This document shows, piece after piece, positions 20,161 through 29,670 of a DNA stretch of 64,000 nt; position 1 is the first letter of the stretch, and every line of letters begins with the position of its first letter. Below the pieces are notes generated by a model. It saw only the letters and a list, made by a program, of their open reading frames with translations, ran no database searches and was not told the DNA's origin. The stretch comes from Advenella sp. FME57 (GTDB lineage: Bacteria > Pseudomonadota > Gammaproteobacteria > Burkholderiales > Burkholderiaceae_B), in the NCBI RefSeq assembly GCF_014897675.1, contig NZ_JABUXU010000002.1:62001-126000 (forward strand). The letters are read 5' to 3'. Position numbers and translations under genes: made by a program.

Positions 20161-22316
20161 TTGTAGCTGAAGGTCGCCTTGATATTGCGTTTTTCCCCAT
20201 AGTAGCAGAAGTTGGTGGTGGCGCATGATGCCACATAGGTCTTATCGGTGACGTTGTTCACATTCAGGCGCACGGTGGCCCCTTTCAGATTCGAATTCAT
20301 GCGGCCAAGGTCATATTCTGCACCCAGGTCAAGCAGGGTATATGCGGGAACCCGCACTGTGTTTTCATTGTCCGCCCAGCTCTTGCCAACATAACGAACG
20401 CCTGCCGATAGGGCCAGCCCGTTGTTCATGCTGTAGCGGCCCCATAGGCTGGCCATTTGCTTGGGTGCCTGAAATGGCCGGTTGCCGGCATTGTCGCCTT
20501 TTTTCAGCTTCATGTTGTTCATGGTATAGCTGGCCATGACGGTGAAGTTGTCGGTGATATTGGCGTTGGCTTCCAGCTCGATGCCACGCGAATGCACCAC
20601 GCCCAGCGGCACGTAGTAACTGGTAGCCGAAGAATGCCGTGCTGCGACGTTTTCCTGTTTCAGGTCATAGTAGGCGGCAGACAGCATGACATGTTCGGTC
20701 GGCTGATATTTTACGCCCGCTTCATATTGCCTGGCTTCGGTTGGCGGCAGCACCTGATTGTTGATGTCGGTGTAGCCGTTGGGGTTGAAAGACTCGCTGT
20801 AACTGGCGTATGGCGAAATGCCGTTGTCAAAGGCGTAGCTTAAGCCGGCGCGAAACGTGGTGTTGCTGCCCTTGTAGCCGGATTTGGTATTGAGCAGGGA
20901 ATTGCGGTTGTCCAGATCCACAATATCATGACGAATGCTGAACAGGCCGGTCAGCGCGCCATAGCGGACTGTGTCCTGCAAATACATGCCGAATTGTTCC
21001 AGCGTACGGTCAAACGGTTCGCTGTAGTTGATATTCAAACCCGGGTTTCCATAGACCGGATCAAACGCATCAAGCGGGTTGGCCGTGCCTGAATCCCACT
21101 GACCACTGGCATTGCGATGCTGATAGTCAAAGCCGGCGATCACTTCATGTGCGGCCGCGCCAGTATGAAACACCGCCGTCAGGCTGGTGTCGAACTGGTG
21201 GGCTTCGAGTTCTTCATAGCCGCCGGAATAGTACCGGTTCAGCGAGTTTTCATCGTACCAGCCATAACCATAGAACTGGGCCATTTTGGACTTCAGGCTG
21301 GTCATCCGGAACGAGTTCTTGAATGTCAGATTCGGCGTGAAGTCATGTTCGAACTGGTAGCCCAGCATGGACAGCGTGCGGCTGAATTTTCCGCCTTCAT
21401 CATCATCCGAGAATTCCGGGGAAATGCGGCGGCCATTATGATCGGTATTGATTGTTGCATCTGCCGGAAAGCCGCTATGAAAACCAGTGCTGGGGTCTTT
21501 CTGGAAGTAGCCCTGCAACAGCAGGCGGCTGTTTTCACCCAGTTTGAATTTCAGGGACGGCGCCAACGTATAACGTTCGACCCGGTTGTTGTCGAACTGG
21601 GTCTTGCTGTTGCGTGTGATGCCCACTATGCGATAGGCAGCGTTGCCTTCCTTGTCTATCGGGCCGGTCATGTCAAAGCCAAGATGGGTTTGCCCCATAT
21701 TGCCGATGCCGGCTGTGATTTCGTGGTACGGCTCATCCAGCGGCCGTTTTGAACTGTAGGAGACCAGGCCGCCCGGTGAGTTGCGACCGTACAGTACGCT
21801 TGTGGGGCCGCGATAAACGTCGATACGCTCCAGGGTGTATGGATCAATCTGTACCGAGCTATAGGTGCCCGAGTCGCTCAGTACCTTTTGCCCATCCAGA
21901 TTCAGGTTGTCGGTGCTGTTTTCGTTGAAGCCGCGCAGGCTGATGTAATCGTAGCGGGTAGCGCCGCCCACCAGCCCGGTAAAGGCCCCGGGCGTATAGC
22001 GCAGCGCATCGGTTCCAGTGGAAGCGCCAATGGCATCAATACGATCCCGTGTCAGAGATGAAACCGAGTGCGGTGTTTCGATCCAGTCCATGTCGGCCCG
22101 GCTGGCCGCACGGCTGACCGTAGATTGAAAACCAATGGTGGGTTCGGTTGAAGTCGCGTCGCTGGTCGCACGAATAATACCCAATTGGGCGACTGGCGTC
22201 GTTTTGACCTGCTCCTGCTGCGTCTGGGCATGGGCGCCGGAAACAGAGAGTACAGCGAGTACTGCGGCATACAGAGTGCGAGGTACCGCTGAAAAGCGAA
22301 CCATGGACGGGGTCAT
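20154..22316 (-). CDS. TonB-dependent siderophore receptor
   Basis: 720 residues with a signal peptide ending near SGAHAQ. The plug domain (about residues 75-210) shows IETPHSVSSLTRDRIDAIG, YISLRGFNENSTDNLNLDGQK and VDVYRGPTSVLYGRNSPGG-type features of FhuA/FcuA/FoxA (ferrichrome or hydroxamate) receptors. The barrel ends with FSYKW, a normal outer-membrane C-terminus. The exact siderophore cannot be told from sequence. It is the first gene of an operon with the FhuF-like reductase, divergent from an AraC regulator. Confidence 0.88.
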   Translation of the reverse strand: MTPSMVRFSAVPRTLYAAVLAVLSVSGAHAQTQQEQVKTTPVAQLGIIRATSDATSTEPTIGFQSTVSRAASRADMDWIETPHSVSSLTRDRIDAIGASTGTDALRYTPGAFTGLVGGATRYDYISLRGFNENSTDNLNLDGQKVLSDSGTYSSVQIDPYTLERIDVYRGPTSVLYGRNSPGGLVSYSSKRPLDEPYHEITAGIGNMGQTHLGFDMTGPIDKEGNAAYRIVGITRNSKTQFDNNRVERYTLAPSLKFKLGENSRLLLQGYFQKDPSTGFHSGFPADATINTDHNGRRISPEFSDDDEGGKFSRTLSMLGYQFEHDFTPNLTFKNSFRMTSLKSKMAQFYGYGWYDENSLNRYYSGGYEELEAHQFDTSLTAVFHTGAAAHEVIAGFDYQHRNASGQWDSGTANPLDAFDPVYGNPGLNINYSEPFDRTLEQFGMYLQDTVRYGALTGLFSIRHDIVDLDNRNSLLNTKSGYKGSNTTFRAGLSYAFDNGISPYASYSESFNPNGYTDINNQVLPPTEARQYEAGVKYQPTEHVMLSAAYYDLKQENVAARHSSATSYYVPLGVVHSRGIELEANANITDNFTVMASYTMNNMKLKKGDNAGNRPFQAPKQMASLWGRYSMNNGLALSAGVRYVGKSWADNENTVRVPAYTLLDLGAEYDLGRMNSNLKGATVRLNVNNVTDKTYVASCATTNFCYYGEKRNIKATFSYKW

Positions 22317-22352
22317 GATAGAAAAATATCCTTAAAGACAATAAGCAACACA

Positions 22353-22371
22353 AATAAGAATGATTGTTATT
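22353..22371 (-). promoter_or_regulatory. Fur box in the siderophore receptor promoter
   Basis: AATAAGAAT-G-ATTGTTATT is a 9-1-9 dyad with one mismatch between arms and close to the Fur consensus. It lies 37 bases before the receptor start, in AT-rich DNA between the receptor and the divergent AraC-type regulator gene, so it could control both. Confidence 0.7.
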
Positions 22372-22474
22372 TATAATTCGTTAATTATAGAAATAATGTC
22401 ATAATTCATATTAAATATGTTAGAAAGCACAGTTTTTTTGTTGCAAAATTGTCTACACACGAGTACCCAAATCA

Positions 22475-23419
22475 ATGACCAGAACCTTTACGTATGCCGA
22501 TTTTGTGCAATATGGCGAGCAGCACGGGGTAACGCATTACCTGCCCGAGGCCATTGTGCAGGATCCGAGCCGCCACCAGGAGACCCTGGCTTACGGGCAG
22601 GTGCGCGAATACGCGCTGTGCCAGGGCGTGACGCTGCTGCATACCGATATGCATTTTCTGGTGCCCTATCACGCCCAGTCCCGCGTGCAGGAGGCGTATT
22701 CTTTTGCCATGCTGCTCAACGGCCAGTTGCGCATCGGGCGCGAACGTTCGCCCTTGCAAACCGTGGGACCGGCTTGCGGTATCAACACCAGCTATCGCAA
22801 TGAGCGCATGCAGACCCATTACCTGCCTGGGATGCGGCTGGCGGCGCTGGATGTGCTGGTGGACCAGACGCAGATTGAGCAGAACGCCTATACCGAAAGA
22901 CTGCTACCCATACTGGATGCGGCACCGCCCACGTTTGCGGTAGCCGAACAGGATGATGCGTTTCTGGACAACGTGCGCTTGCAATTGCAGATGGCGCAGG
23001 ACGACAGTGTCAGTTCGTTGATTTACGAGGCGTTGGGCCTGCAATTGCTGGCCAGGGTCAGGGCGGCGCCCAGCGCGCCGGCAGAATGGCAGAACAATGA
23101 CAGACTGAGCCGACAGGACCATGAGCGACTGGGCGCGCTGCGCGAATACATTCACAGGGAGCCTTGGCAATTGCACACCATACGCTCAATGTCGCAATTT
23201 ACCGGCATGGGCGAGAGTGCGCTCAGAAAGAAATTTCAACTGAAATTCAATACGTCTATCATGGCATGCGTCAAGGAATATCGGTTGCAGATGGCGCAGC
23301 GCTATCTGGAGCAGGGCGAATCGGTGGAAAAAGTGGCCATGCTTGCCGGTTACCGGCACAGCAGCAATTTTTCCACGGCATTCAAAAGGCGTTTTGGCGT
23401 TAATCCACGCCGCTGGTAG
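22475..23419 (+). CDS. AraC family regulator (PchR/AlcR-like)
   Basis: 314 residues. The C-terminal 100 residues hold two helix-turn-helix units; the AraC signature is VEKVAMLAGYRHSSNFSTAFKRRFG near the end, followed by NPRRW. The N-terminal 200 residues are a sensor domain of the type found in siderophore-responsive PchR and AlcR. It is divergent from a siderophore receptor, with the Fur box in between, so it probably activates that operon when the ferric siderophore is present. Confidence 0.85.
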   Translation: MTRTFTYADFVQYGEQHGVTHYLPEAIVQDPSRHQETLAYGQVREYALCQGVTLLHTDMHFLVPYHAQSRVQEAYSFAMLLNGQLRIGRERSPLQTVGPACGINTSYRNERMQTHYLPGMRLAALDVLVDQTQIEQNAYTERLLPILDAAPPTFAVAEQDDAFLDNVRLQLQMAQDDSVSSLIYEALGLQLLARVRAAPSAPAEWQNNDRLSRQDHERLGALREYIHREPWQLHTIRSMSQFTGMGESALRKKFQLKFNTSIMACVKEYRLQMAQRYLEQGESVEKVAMLAGYRHSSNFSTAFKRRFGVNPRRW

Positions 23420-23499
23420 ATTAACATGGCTTAGCAGATCACCAAGAGTAGTGGAGGCTGAAACGAAGGCATAACCTGAGAGGTAGGCTGCGCGGCAGG

Positions 23500-23522
23500 A
23501 CCGGGGCTGTTGCAGCCCCGGT
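23500..23522. terminator. Strong hairpin between the converging araC-type gene and ruvB
   Basis: ACCGGGGCTG (23500-23509), loop TTG, CAGCCCCGGT (23513-23522). The 10-base stem is perfect. No T-run follows on either strand, so termination may be Rho-dependent. Confidence 0.5.
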
Positions 23523-23539
23523 GGTCTCGGTCCCGGTGT

Positions 23540-24592
23540 TCAGAACAGCGGCTTGGTCGGGCCTTCCGGCGGCGTGCAACCCAGATGCTGCCAGGTAGTC
23601 AGGGTCGCCACGCGCCCCTTGGATGTGCGCTGAATGTATCCCTGCTGGATCAGGTAGGGCTCGATCACATCTTCAATCGTATCGCGCTCTTCGCCCACGG
23701 CCGCCGACAGATTGTCAATGCCGACCGGTCCGCCATCAAATTTATGCACAATGGTTTCCAGAATCTTGCGATCCATCAGGTCCAGCCCCATCGGATCGAC
23801 GTCGAGCATGGCCAGGGCTGCCGTTGCCGCGGCATTGTCAATGACACCGTTGGAGCGCACGTCGGCATAGTCGCGCACGCGGCGCAGCAACCGGTTGACA
23901 ATGCGCGGGGTGCCGCGCGAACGGCGCGCGATCTCGTGGGCGCCCTCAGGCGTGATGCCGGCATTGAGCAGATGGGCGCTGCGTGAAACAATGCGGGCCA
24001 ATTCTTCGGTGTTATAGAATTCCAGGCGCGAGACGATGCCGAAGCGATCGCGTAGCGGATTGGTCAGCATGCCTGCACGGGTCGTGGCGCCCACCAGTGT
24101 GAACGGCTGCAAGTCGATTTTGACACTGCGCGCGGCCGGGCCTTCGCCAATCATGATGTCAATTTGGAAGTCTTCCAGTGCGGGGTACAGAATTTCTTCC
24201 ACAACAGGTGAAAGCCGGTGAATTTCGTCAATGAACAGGACGTCGTTTTTTTCCAGATTGGTCAGCATGGCTGCCAGATCGCCGGGTCGCTCCAGCACGG
24301 GGCCGGATGTCTGCCGCAGCTGTGAACCCATTTCCCGCGCAATGATGTGGGCCAGCGTGGTTTTTCCCAGACCGGGCGGGCCGAACAGCAGCACGTGGTC
24401 CAGCGCTTCCTTGCGCATGCGCGCAGCCGAAATGAAAATTTCCAGTTGTTCCCGCACCCGGACCTGGCCGACATATTCGTCCAATGCCTTGGGGCGCAGG
24501 GCGCGCTCAATGGACTCTTCGTTCGGGGTCATGGGCTCCGGAGAGACAATGCGAGGGGCAGCGCTGGTGAGCGCGTCGTTTTGAATGGCCAT
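23540..24592 (-). CDS. ruvB: RuvB, Holliday junction branch migration ATPase
   Basis: 350 residues. AAA+ motifs: [16 protein letters not shown] (Walker A, about residue 68), [11 protein letters not shown] (Walker B), [18 protein letters not shown] (sensor 1 and arginine finger region), and a C-terminal winged helix with [13 protein letters not shown]. With RuvA it drives branch migration. Normally ruvB follows ruvA directly. Here a three-gene TRAP operon of about 3 kb lies between them, so ruvB must have its own promoter or rely on read-through. Confidence 0.96.
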   Translation of the reverse strand: MAIQNDALTSAAPRIVSPEPMTPNEESIERALRPKALDEYVGQVRVREQLEIFISAARMRKEALDHVLLFGPPGLGKTTLAHIIAREMGSQLRQTSGPVLERPGDLAAMLTNLEKNDVLFIDEIHRLSPVVEEILYPALEDFQIDIMIGEGPAARSVKIDLQPFTLVGATTRAGMLTNPLRDRFGIVSRLEFYNTEELARIVSRSAHLLNAGITPEGAHEIARRSRGTPRIVNRLLRRVRDYADVRSNGVIDNAAATAALAMLDVDPMGLDLMDRKILETIVHKFDGGPVGIDNLSAAVGEERDTIEDVIEPYLIQQGYIQRTSKGRVATLTTWQHLGCTPPEGPTKPLF

Positions 24593-24691
24593 GGGGCAGC
24601 GGTATCTTCTTGAAGACTGAGGGTCTGGGCCTATTTTACCTGATTCGCCGGGCTGCGCTGCCCGGGATGATCGATCCTTGGCGGTATCTCG

Positions 24692-25966
24692 TTAACGGTA
24701 TGCCAGATCACGCAGAACCAGGGAGATCCACGGCACGTAGGTAATCAGGATCAGACACAGAAAAATGACGCCGACAAACGGAATCAATGACTTGAACAGT
24801 CGTTCTATGGGCAGCTTTGCCACGGCGCATGCGGCAAACAGGTTGACGCCGAATGGTGGCGTAATCATGCCCAGGGCAAGATTGACCACCATGATAATGC
24901 CAAAATGCGTCGGATCTATCCCAAATTGCTGGGCCACTGGCAGCAGTAACGGCGCCAGCACCACAATGGATGCGGAGGTTTCAATGAACATGCCGATTAT
25001 GAACAGGGCGGCGTTGACGCCCAGCAGAAAAGCGACTTTGTCGGTAAATATGTGGCCAAGCCATTCGCCCAGCATATTCGGTACACCGGCGCGATTGAGC
25101 AGGAATCCGAACAGGCCGGCGTTGGCAATGACAAACATAATAATCGCCGTGGAAATAACGGTCCGGTGCAGTGTTTCGGTCAATATGCCAAATGAAATAC
25201 GGCGATAGACCAGGGTGCCAACGATCAGCGCATATACTACGGCAACCACTGATGCTTCGGTCGGCGTGAATATGCCTCCATAGATACCGCCCAGAATAAT
25301 GACCGGCATCAGCAGCGCCAGGAACGACTGCTGGAAAGCTTTGAATATGGGTAAGCGCCCATCGGCATCCTGCTTGCCATAGCCATGACGTTTGGCATAA
25401 ATCCAGACATACAGCATCAGCCCTGCGCCAATCAGTACGCCCGGGAGGATGCCGCCGATGAACAGCTCGCCCACCGAGGTGTCGGTGGAGACCGCAAACA
25501 GAATCATGGGAATGGAAGGCGGGATGATCACGCCCAGTTCGGCGGCTGTTGCCTGCAGCGAAGCCGAGAACGGCTTGGGGTAGCCGTGGCGTACCATGGC
25601 TGGTATAAGGATCGCGCCTACCGCAAATGTGGTGGCCACGCTGGAGCCGGCCACTGCGGCAAAAATCATGCATGTAATAATACATGCCATGGCCAGCCCG
25701 CCCTGTACCGAACCGACCAGGCTCTTGGCAAAATTGACCAGTCGGTCCGAAATGCCGCCGGCCTCCATCAGGTTGCCGGCAAGAATAAAGAAAGGAATGG
25801 CCACCAGAGGGTATTTATCCAGCGAGGCAAAGATCTGCTGGGCAATCACCAGCCAATTGATACCGGCTACATATACGCCGAGCAGACTGGCCAGCCCGAT
25901 GGAAACGGCGACCGGGATGGTCAGTGCAAAACAGACCAGCATGGATAAAATCATCAATTGCGACAT
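24692..25966 (-). CDS. dctM: TRAP transporter large membrane subunit (DctM)
   Basis: 424 residues, about 12 membrane segments, in the DctM/TAXI family (FFILAGNLMEAGGISDRLV near residue 60; later PPFGVNLFAACAV). It forms the sodium-coupled channel of a tripartite ATP-independent periplasmic transporter. It follows the small subunit gene after an unusually wide 188-base gap and its ribosome-binding site is weak. The gap holds a 12-base GC palindrome (26072-26083). Confidence 0.92.
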   Translation of the reverse strand: MSQLMILSMLVCFALTIPVAVSIGLASLLGVYVAGINWLVIAQQIFASLDKYPLVAIPFFILAGNLMEAGGISDRLVNFAKSLVGSVQGGLAMACIITCMIFAAVAGSSVATTFAVGAILIPAMVRHGYPKPFSASLQATAAELGVIIPPSIPMILFAVSTDTSVGELFIGGILPGVLIGAGLMLYVWIYAKRHGYGKQDADGRLPIFKAFQQSFLALLMPVIILGGIYGGIFTPTEASVVAVVYALIVGTLVYRRISFGILTETLHRTVISTAIIMFVIANAGLFGFLLNRAGVPNMLGEWLGHIFTDKVAFLLGVNAALFIIGMFIETSASIVVLAPLLLPVAQQFGIDPTHFGIIMVVNLALGMITPPFGVNLFAACAVAKLPIERLFKSLIPFVGVIFLCLILITYVPWISLVLRDLAYR

Positions 25967-26071
25967 AATCTGTCTCGAAGGCGGTGGAAATGTGGGCGGA
26001 GCAAAAAACCGGTCATGGCCTGCAACACCAGCCGAGGTACAACAACATCATGTTGCGATTCAGTATCGGGA

Positions 26072-26083
26072 CCCGGGCCCGGG
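26072..26083. repeat. 12-base GC palindrome between dctQ and dctM
   Basis: CCCGGGCCCGGG, self-complementary, sits in the middle of the 188-base intercistronic gap of the TRAP operon. A hairpin here could lower dctM expression relative to the solute-binding gene. Confidence 0.35.
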
Positions 26084-26154
26084 AAGGCGCCCGTTTATAC
26101 GTACCTGCGGACAGGCCGCTACGGGATGCAGGCCCCGAATCACGGCCAGGATCG

Positions 26155-26655
26155 TTACAGCAGCGTCAGATCTTCTTCCTGGGACTCTTTTCTGGCATTG
26201 GCCCAATGGACAATGACAGCCAGCAAGGCCAGCGCCATCCCGACAGGAATGGCGGCATAAATCCAGGAAATGGAGATGCCCAGGCTTGGAATGGTCTGAA
26301 AGCGCACCCGATAGGTCATGAGCACGCCGATCCAGGTCATCAATCCGAAAAAGACTGCCATAATGAGCATGACCAGATGCTCCAGACGGCGTTGCCAGGG
26401 ATCTTTGAGCAAGGAATGAAGCATTTCCACTTTGAGCATGGCGCCCTGCCGACAGGCCAGCACCACGCCCAGCAGAACCAGCCAGATCATGGCAGTGCGG
26501 GTCCAGCCCTCACTCCAGTCCGATGGTTCCTGCAGGATAAAGCGCGCGATCACCTGGTAAAAAGAGGCGCAAACTGCTGACACCAGAAATAGCTGGGCAA
26601 TGATGGAAATTAGACGAAACAGGGTACTGTCCAGCAAGCGTGTCAATGCGTTCAT
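26155..26655 (-). CDS. dctQ: TRAP transporter small membrane subunit (DctQ)
   Basis: 166 residues with four membrane segments, typical of DctQ. GGAGG lies 7 bases before ATG. WSEGWTRTAMIWLVLLGVV is the conserved central segment of the family. It partners DctM in the membrane. It follows the solute-binding protein gene by 26 bases. Confidence 0.88.
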   Translation of the reverse strand: MNALTRLLDSTLFRLISIIAQLFLVSAVCASFYQVIARFILQEPSDWSEGWTRTAMIWLVLLGVVLACRQGAMLKVEMLHSLLKDPWQRRLEHLVMLIMAVFFGLMTWIGVLMTYRVRFQTIPSLGISISWIYAAIPVGMALALLAVIVHWANARKESQEEDLTLL

Positions 26656-26681
26656 TCAGGCCTCCGTGATCAAGCAAAGAA

Positions 26682-27662
26682 TCACTTGGTATTGCGGATG
26701 GATTCGACCAGTTCCTTGCCGAATTTTTTGTAGAACTCGGGATAGACCGGCTCCACCGCCTTGACAAAGGCATCGTGATCAACCTTGTCTTGCACCTGCA
26801 TGCCTTCTTTTTTCAGTGTTTCAACGCCACTGGTTTCCACGTCGTCGACAAATGCACGCATGGCTTTGGCTGCGGCCAGGCCGGCCTCTTTGAATTTGGC
26901 CTTGTCTTCATCGGACAGACCTTCATAAACCGAGGGAGAGACCAGGATCAGGGCAGGACCGTAGACGTGTGCTGTCAGCGACAGGTGTTTTTGCATCTGC
27001 GACAGTTTGGCCGATACGATCACGGAAATCGGGTTTTCCTGGCCATCAATGGTGCCTTGCTGCAAGGCGGTGGCAACTTCCGGCCAGGCCATGGGGGTAG
27101 GCAGCATGCCGATCTTTCGGAAGGCCGTTATGTGGATCGGATTTTCCGTTGTGCGAATTTTCAAACCCTTCAGATCAGCCGGCGTTTTGACTGCACGCAC
27201 GTTGTTGGTCAGGTGGCGGAAGCCCTGCTCACCCCACGCAAGCGCGATCAGGCCTTTGGCCGGGAAATCGGCCAGCAGCTTCTGGCCGATCGGGCCGTCC
27301 AGCACTTTGCGGGCGTGATCCAGGTCGCGAAACAGAAAAGGGATATCAATGACCCCCGTTTCAGGAACGAAATTGAGTGTCGCTCCGGTTGACACAACGG
27401 CGGCGTCAATGGTGCCCAGCTGCAGTCCTTCGATTACTTCCCGTTCGCCGCCCAGGGCGCTATTGGGAAACTGCTGAACTTTGAACTGACCACTGGTGCT
27501 TTTGCCAAGGGATTGTTCAAAGGCATCTGCTGCGACACCATAGTGTGAAGTCTTGGACAGGGCATAGGCCATTTTCAGTGTTTGTTCTGCCATGGCTGGC
27601 GCCATGACAACGGCTGACAGCAGGCTGGTTGCCAGGGTTTTCTTGATCCAGTGAGCGCGCAT
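26682..27662 (-). CDS. dctP: TRAP transporter solute-binding protein (DctP)
   Basis: 326 residues from ATG 27662, preferred over the TTG five codons earlier because GGGGGA lies 8 bases before the ATG. The signal peptide ends near PAMAEQ. The DctP fold shows LKGLKIRTTENPIH with the conserved arginine that clamps a substrate carboxylate (about residue 170). The ligand is therefore likely an organic acid, but which one cannot be read from sequence. First gene of the dctPQM operon. Confidence 0.9.
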   Translation of the reverse strand: MRAHWIKKTLATSLLSAVVMAPAMAEQTLKMAYALSKTSHYGVAADAFEQSLGKSTSGQFKVQQFPNSALGGEREVIEGLQLGTIDAAVVSTGATLNFVPETGVIDIPFLFRDLDHARKVLDGPIGQKLLADFPAKGLIALAWGEQGFRHLTNNVRAVKTPADLKGLKIRTTENPIHITAFRKIGMLPTPMAWPEVATALQQGTIDGQENPISVIVSAKLSQMQKHLSLTAHVYGPALILVSPSVYEGLSDEDKAKFKEAGLAAAKAMRAFVDDVETSGVETLKKEGMQVQDKVDHDAFVKAVEPVYPEFYKKFGKELVESIRNTK

Positions 27663-28085
27663 AATATTGTCCCCCAAAGTGGGTGTTATAGGTCGAAATA
27701 AAATTATCGGGTAACTTTACGGCAATATTTGCGGCGCACAGTGCAATTCGATTGCGACTAGTGCAAACCCTAGGGAATCTGGCCGCTGGGTGGCTGTCAA
27801 TGGTCGCGGTTGGTGTCAGCGTGCTGGGACACGGCACAGGGGAAAACAACGGCGCACGCCCATGCGTTCAGCACCAGCGTAATCGCATACAGTATAGGAC
27901 AGCGTAATCATGTGCAGGGTTATCTTTGCGGGTCGATATCGTGCCGGTACGGCATCGACCTGGGGCAGTGGTCTCTCATGCCGGCGTCTATGAGTGATGT
28001 CTATGGGCTGCGCTTATGGGCAGTTGTATGTACGGTTTTGAGGACGCCATCATGGCGGCTTTATGGCACGCCATGTTGGCAATAC
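27663..28085. other. 423-base gap holding the TRAP operon promoter region
   Basis: No convincing gene is seen between dctP and the end of ruvA. Near dctP there are two exact copies of AGTGCAA (27740-27746, 27760-27766) exactly 20 bases apart, overlapping the small dyad GCAAT-TCG-ATTGC (27743-27755). This is a plausible regulator site for the TRAP operon. Confidence 0.45.
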
Positions 28086-28652
28086 TTAGCTGGACAGTAC
28101 TTTGAGCGCGGCGCGGATGCCTTCGGAAACGCCCAGATCAGCCGGCAACGATTTGACCGTCGCTCGCGCTTCTCGATCGGAATAACCAAGCGCCAGCAAC
28201 GCGTTAAGCACATCGTTCTGACTGGTGGCCGCAGGCGTGGCTGGTGCAACGGCATCGAGCTTGCCGCGTAGCTCCAGCAGCAGGCGTTCCGCCGTTTTTT
28301 TGCCAATGCCCGGTATCCGGGTGAGCAGGGCGGTGTCCTGCTGGGCGATCGCTGCCGACAGATCGGCGCTGCTCATGCCCGAGAGCACCGCCAGGGCAGT
28401 GCGTGCGCCAATGCCGGTGACCTTGATCAGGGCCCGGAAGGTGGCGCGTTCGTCCTGTCGCAGAAAACCATAAAGGACATGCGCGTCGTCGCGGATGGCC
28501 AGATGGGTGTATAGCGTGACCTTGGCGCCCGCTTCGGGCAAGTCATAGAAAGTGCTCATGGGCACATCGATATCGTAGCCCACGCCATTGACATCCAGGC
28601 ACAGGCCCGGTGGTTGTTTTTCAATCAGCAGGCCGGTCAGTCGTCCGATCAT
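28086..28652 (-). CDS. ruvA: RuvA, Holliday junction DNA-binding protein
   Basis: 188 residues from ATG 28652 ([16 protein letters not shown]). The order is an OB fold, then two helix-hairpin-helix motifs ([16 protein letters not shown] and [16 protein letters not shown], residues about 70-130) and a C-terminal domain that contacts RuvB. It holds the junction as a tetramer and guides RuvB. Its usual partner gene ruvB lies beyond the TRAP operon, 3.5 kb downstream. Confidence 0.95.
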   Translation of the reverse strand: MIGRLTGLLIEKQPPGLCLDVNGVGYDIDVPMSTFYDLPEAGAKVTLYTHLAIRDDAHVLYGFLRQDERATFRALIKVTGIGARTALAVLSGMSSADLSAAIAQQDTALLTRIPGIGKKTAERLLLELRGKLDAVAPATPAATSQNDVLNALLALGYSDREARATVKSLPADLGVSEGIRAALKVLSS

Positions 28653-29060
28653 CAGGAACTCCACAGACCCTGTTTTATGCAGGGATCATCAGAAAAAGTC
28701 AAAGAGCTATGGTACACAACCTTGTCGCCTCCCGCTTGAAAAACAGAGTGATTACTCAAGTACGCTTGGCAAACGTTGCGGGCAGTTATCAGCACTACCA
28801 TCGCAGGCGAGGGCGATCGATCGCCCCGCTGGTTCGAGCGACATCAGAATGCTGTCATGCTTCTGATACACCAGTCGTTGTGCAGTGGGTTCGCGCTACG
28901 AGTGCTGTGATTTTTTCATAAGTGTCATAGTGCAACGTTTTGCAGATATCAACATATAAGGACCAGGACAGAGGCGGTGAGCGATAAACGGGAGTGCGCC
29001 CCTGAAACGGTCCTGTCACGGCAAGGTGCTGGCAAAACGCCCTTTGCGTTGCTGTCGTTG
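28653..29060. other. 408-base gap between ruvC and ruvA with palindromes
   Basis: No gene is recognised here, although ruvC and ruvA are usually almost adjacent. Two exact dyads are visible: GGGCGATCGATCGCCC (28811-28826, fully self-complementary) and ATCAGAA / TTCTGAT with 11 bases between (28843-28867). A small RNA or protein sites are possible. Confidence 0.45.
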
Positions 29061-29615
29061 TTAATCTATCAGCCGGCCAGCGCGCAGGCGGCTTCGACCA
29101 CGCCGGGCACCCAGCAGTGCATCCTGATCGGCCAAGCGCGACGCCAGCGGCACGGCGTGCGCGTGGCAGATGGCGCAGGCCAGTGCGTCAGCCGGATCCG
29201 GGGCGGGCAGGTTGTTGAGCGTCAGCAGGCGTTGCACCATATGCTGGACTTGCTCTTTTTGCGCATGGCCGTTACCGACCACTGCCTTTTTTATTTGCAG
29301 AGCGGTGTATTCAGTCACATCCAGGTGCCGATCCGCCAGCGCGCACATGGCTGCGCCACGGGCCTGGCCCAGCAGCAGGGTCGAGGCCGGGTTGGTGTTG
29401 ACAAAGACTTTTTCAAGCGCGGATTCGGTGGGAGAATAGGTATCGACCACCTCGCGTATGCTATCGAGGATGACTTTAAGGCGTTCGTGTAGGGGGATAT
29501 CCGAGGGGACCACAATGGTGCCGCTGCCCACGTAGGAGATGCGCATGCCGGCAGCGTCTATCACACCAAAACCGGTGCGACGCAGGCCCGGGTCAATGCC
29601 AAGAATCCGCAACAT
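29061..29615 (-). CDS. ruvC: RuvC, Holliday junction resolvase
   Basis: 184 residues from ATG 29615, with AGGGAG 7 bases upstream (a TTG one codon earlier is less likely). The RNase H fold begins [16 protein letters not shown] with the first catalytic aspartate; [22 protein letters not shown] supplies the catalytic Glu, and [15 protein letters not shown] the two last aspartates. It cuts Holliday junctions bound by RuvAB. It follows purH by 55 bases. Confidence 0.95.
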   Translation of the reverse strand: MLRILGIDPGLRRTGFGVIDAAGMRISYVGSGTIVVPSDIPLHERLKVILDSIREVVDTYSPTESALEKVFVNTNPASTLLLGQARGAAMCALADRHLDVTEYTALQIKKAVVGNGHAQKEQVQHMVQRLLTLNNLPAPDPADALACAICHAHAVPLASRLADQDALLGARRGRSRLRAGRLID

Positions 29616-29670
29616 CAATGACTCCCTGGAGTTGCCCCCGGCACGGGCCGGGGCTTTATGACAACTGCAA

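Noticed and set aside
27810-28271. A 153-codon forward frame between dctP and ruvA
   Set aside because: It overlaps the end of ruvA antisense and has no family resemblance or clear start signal.
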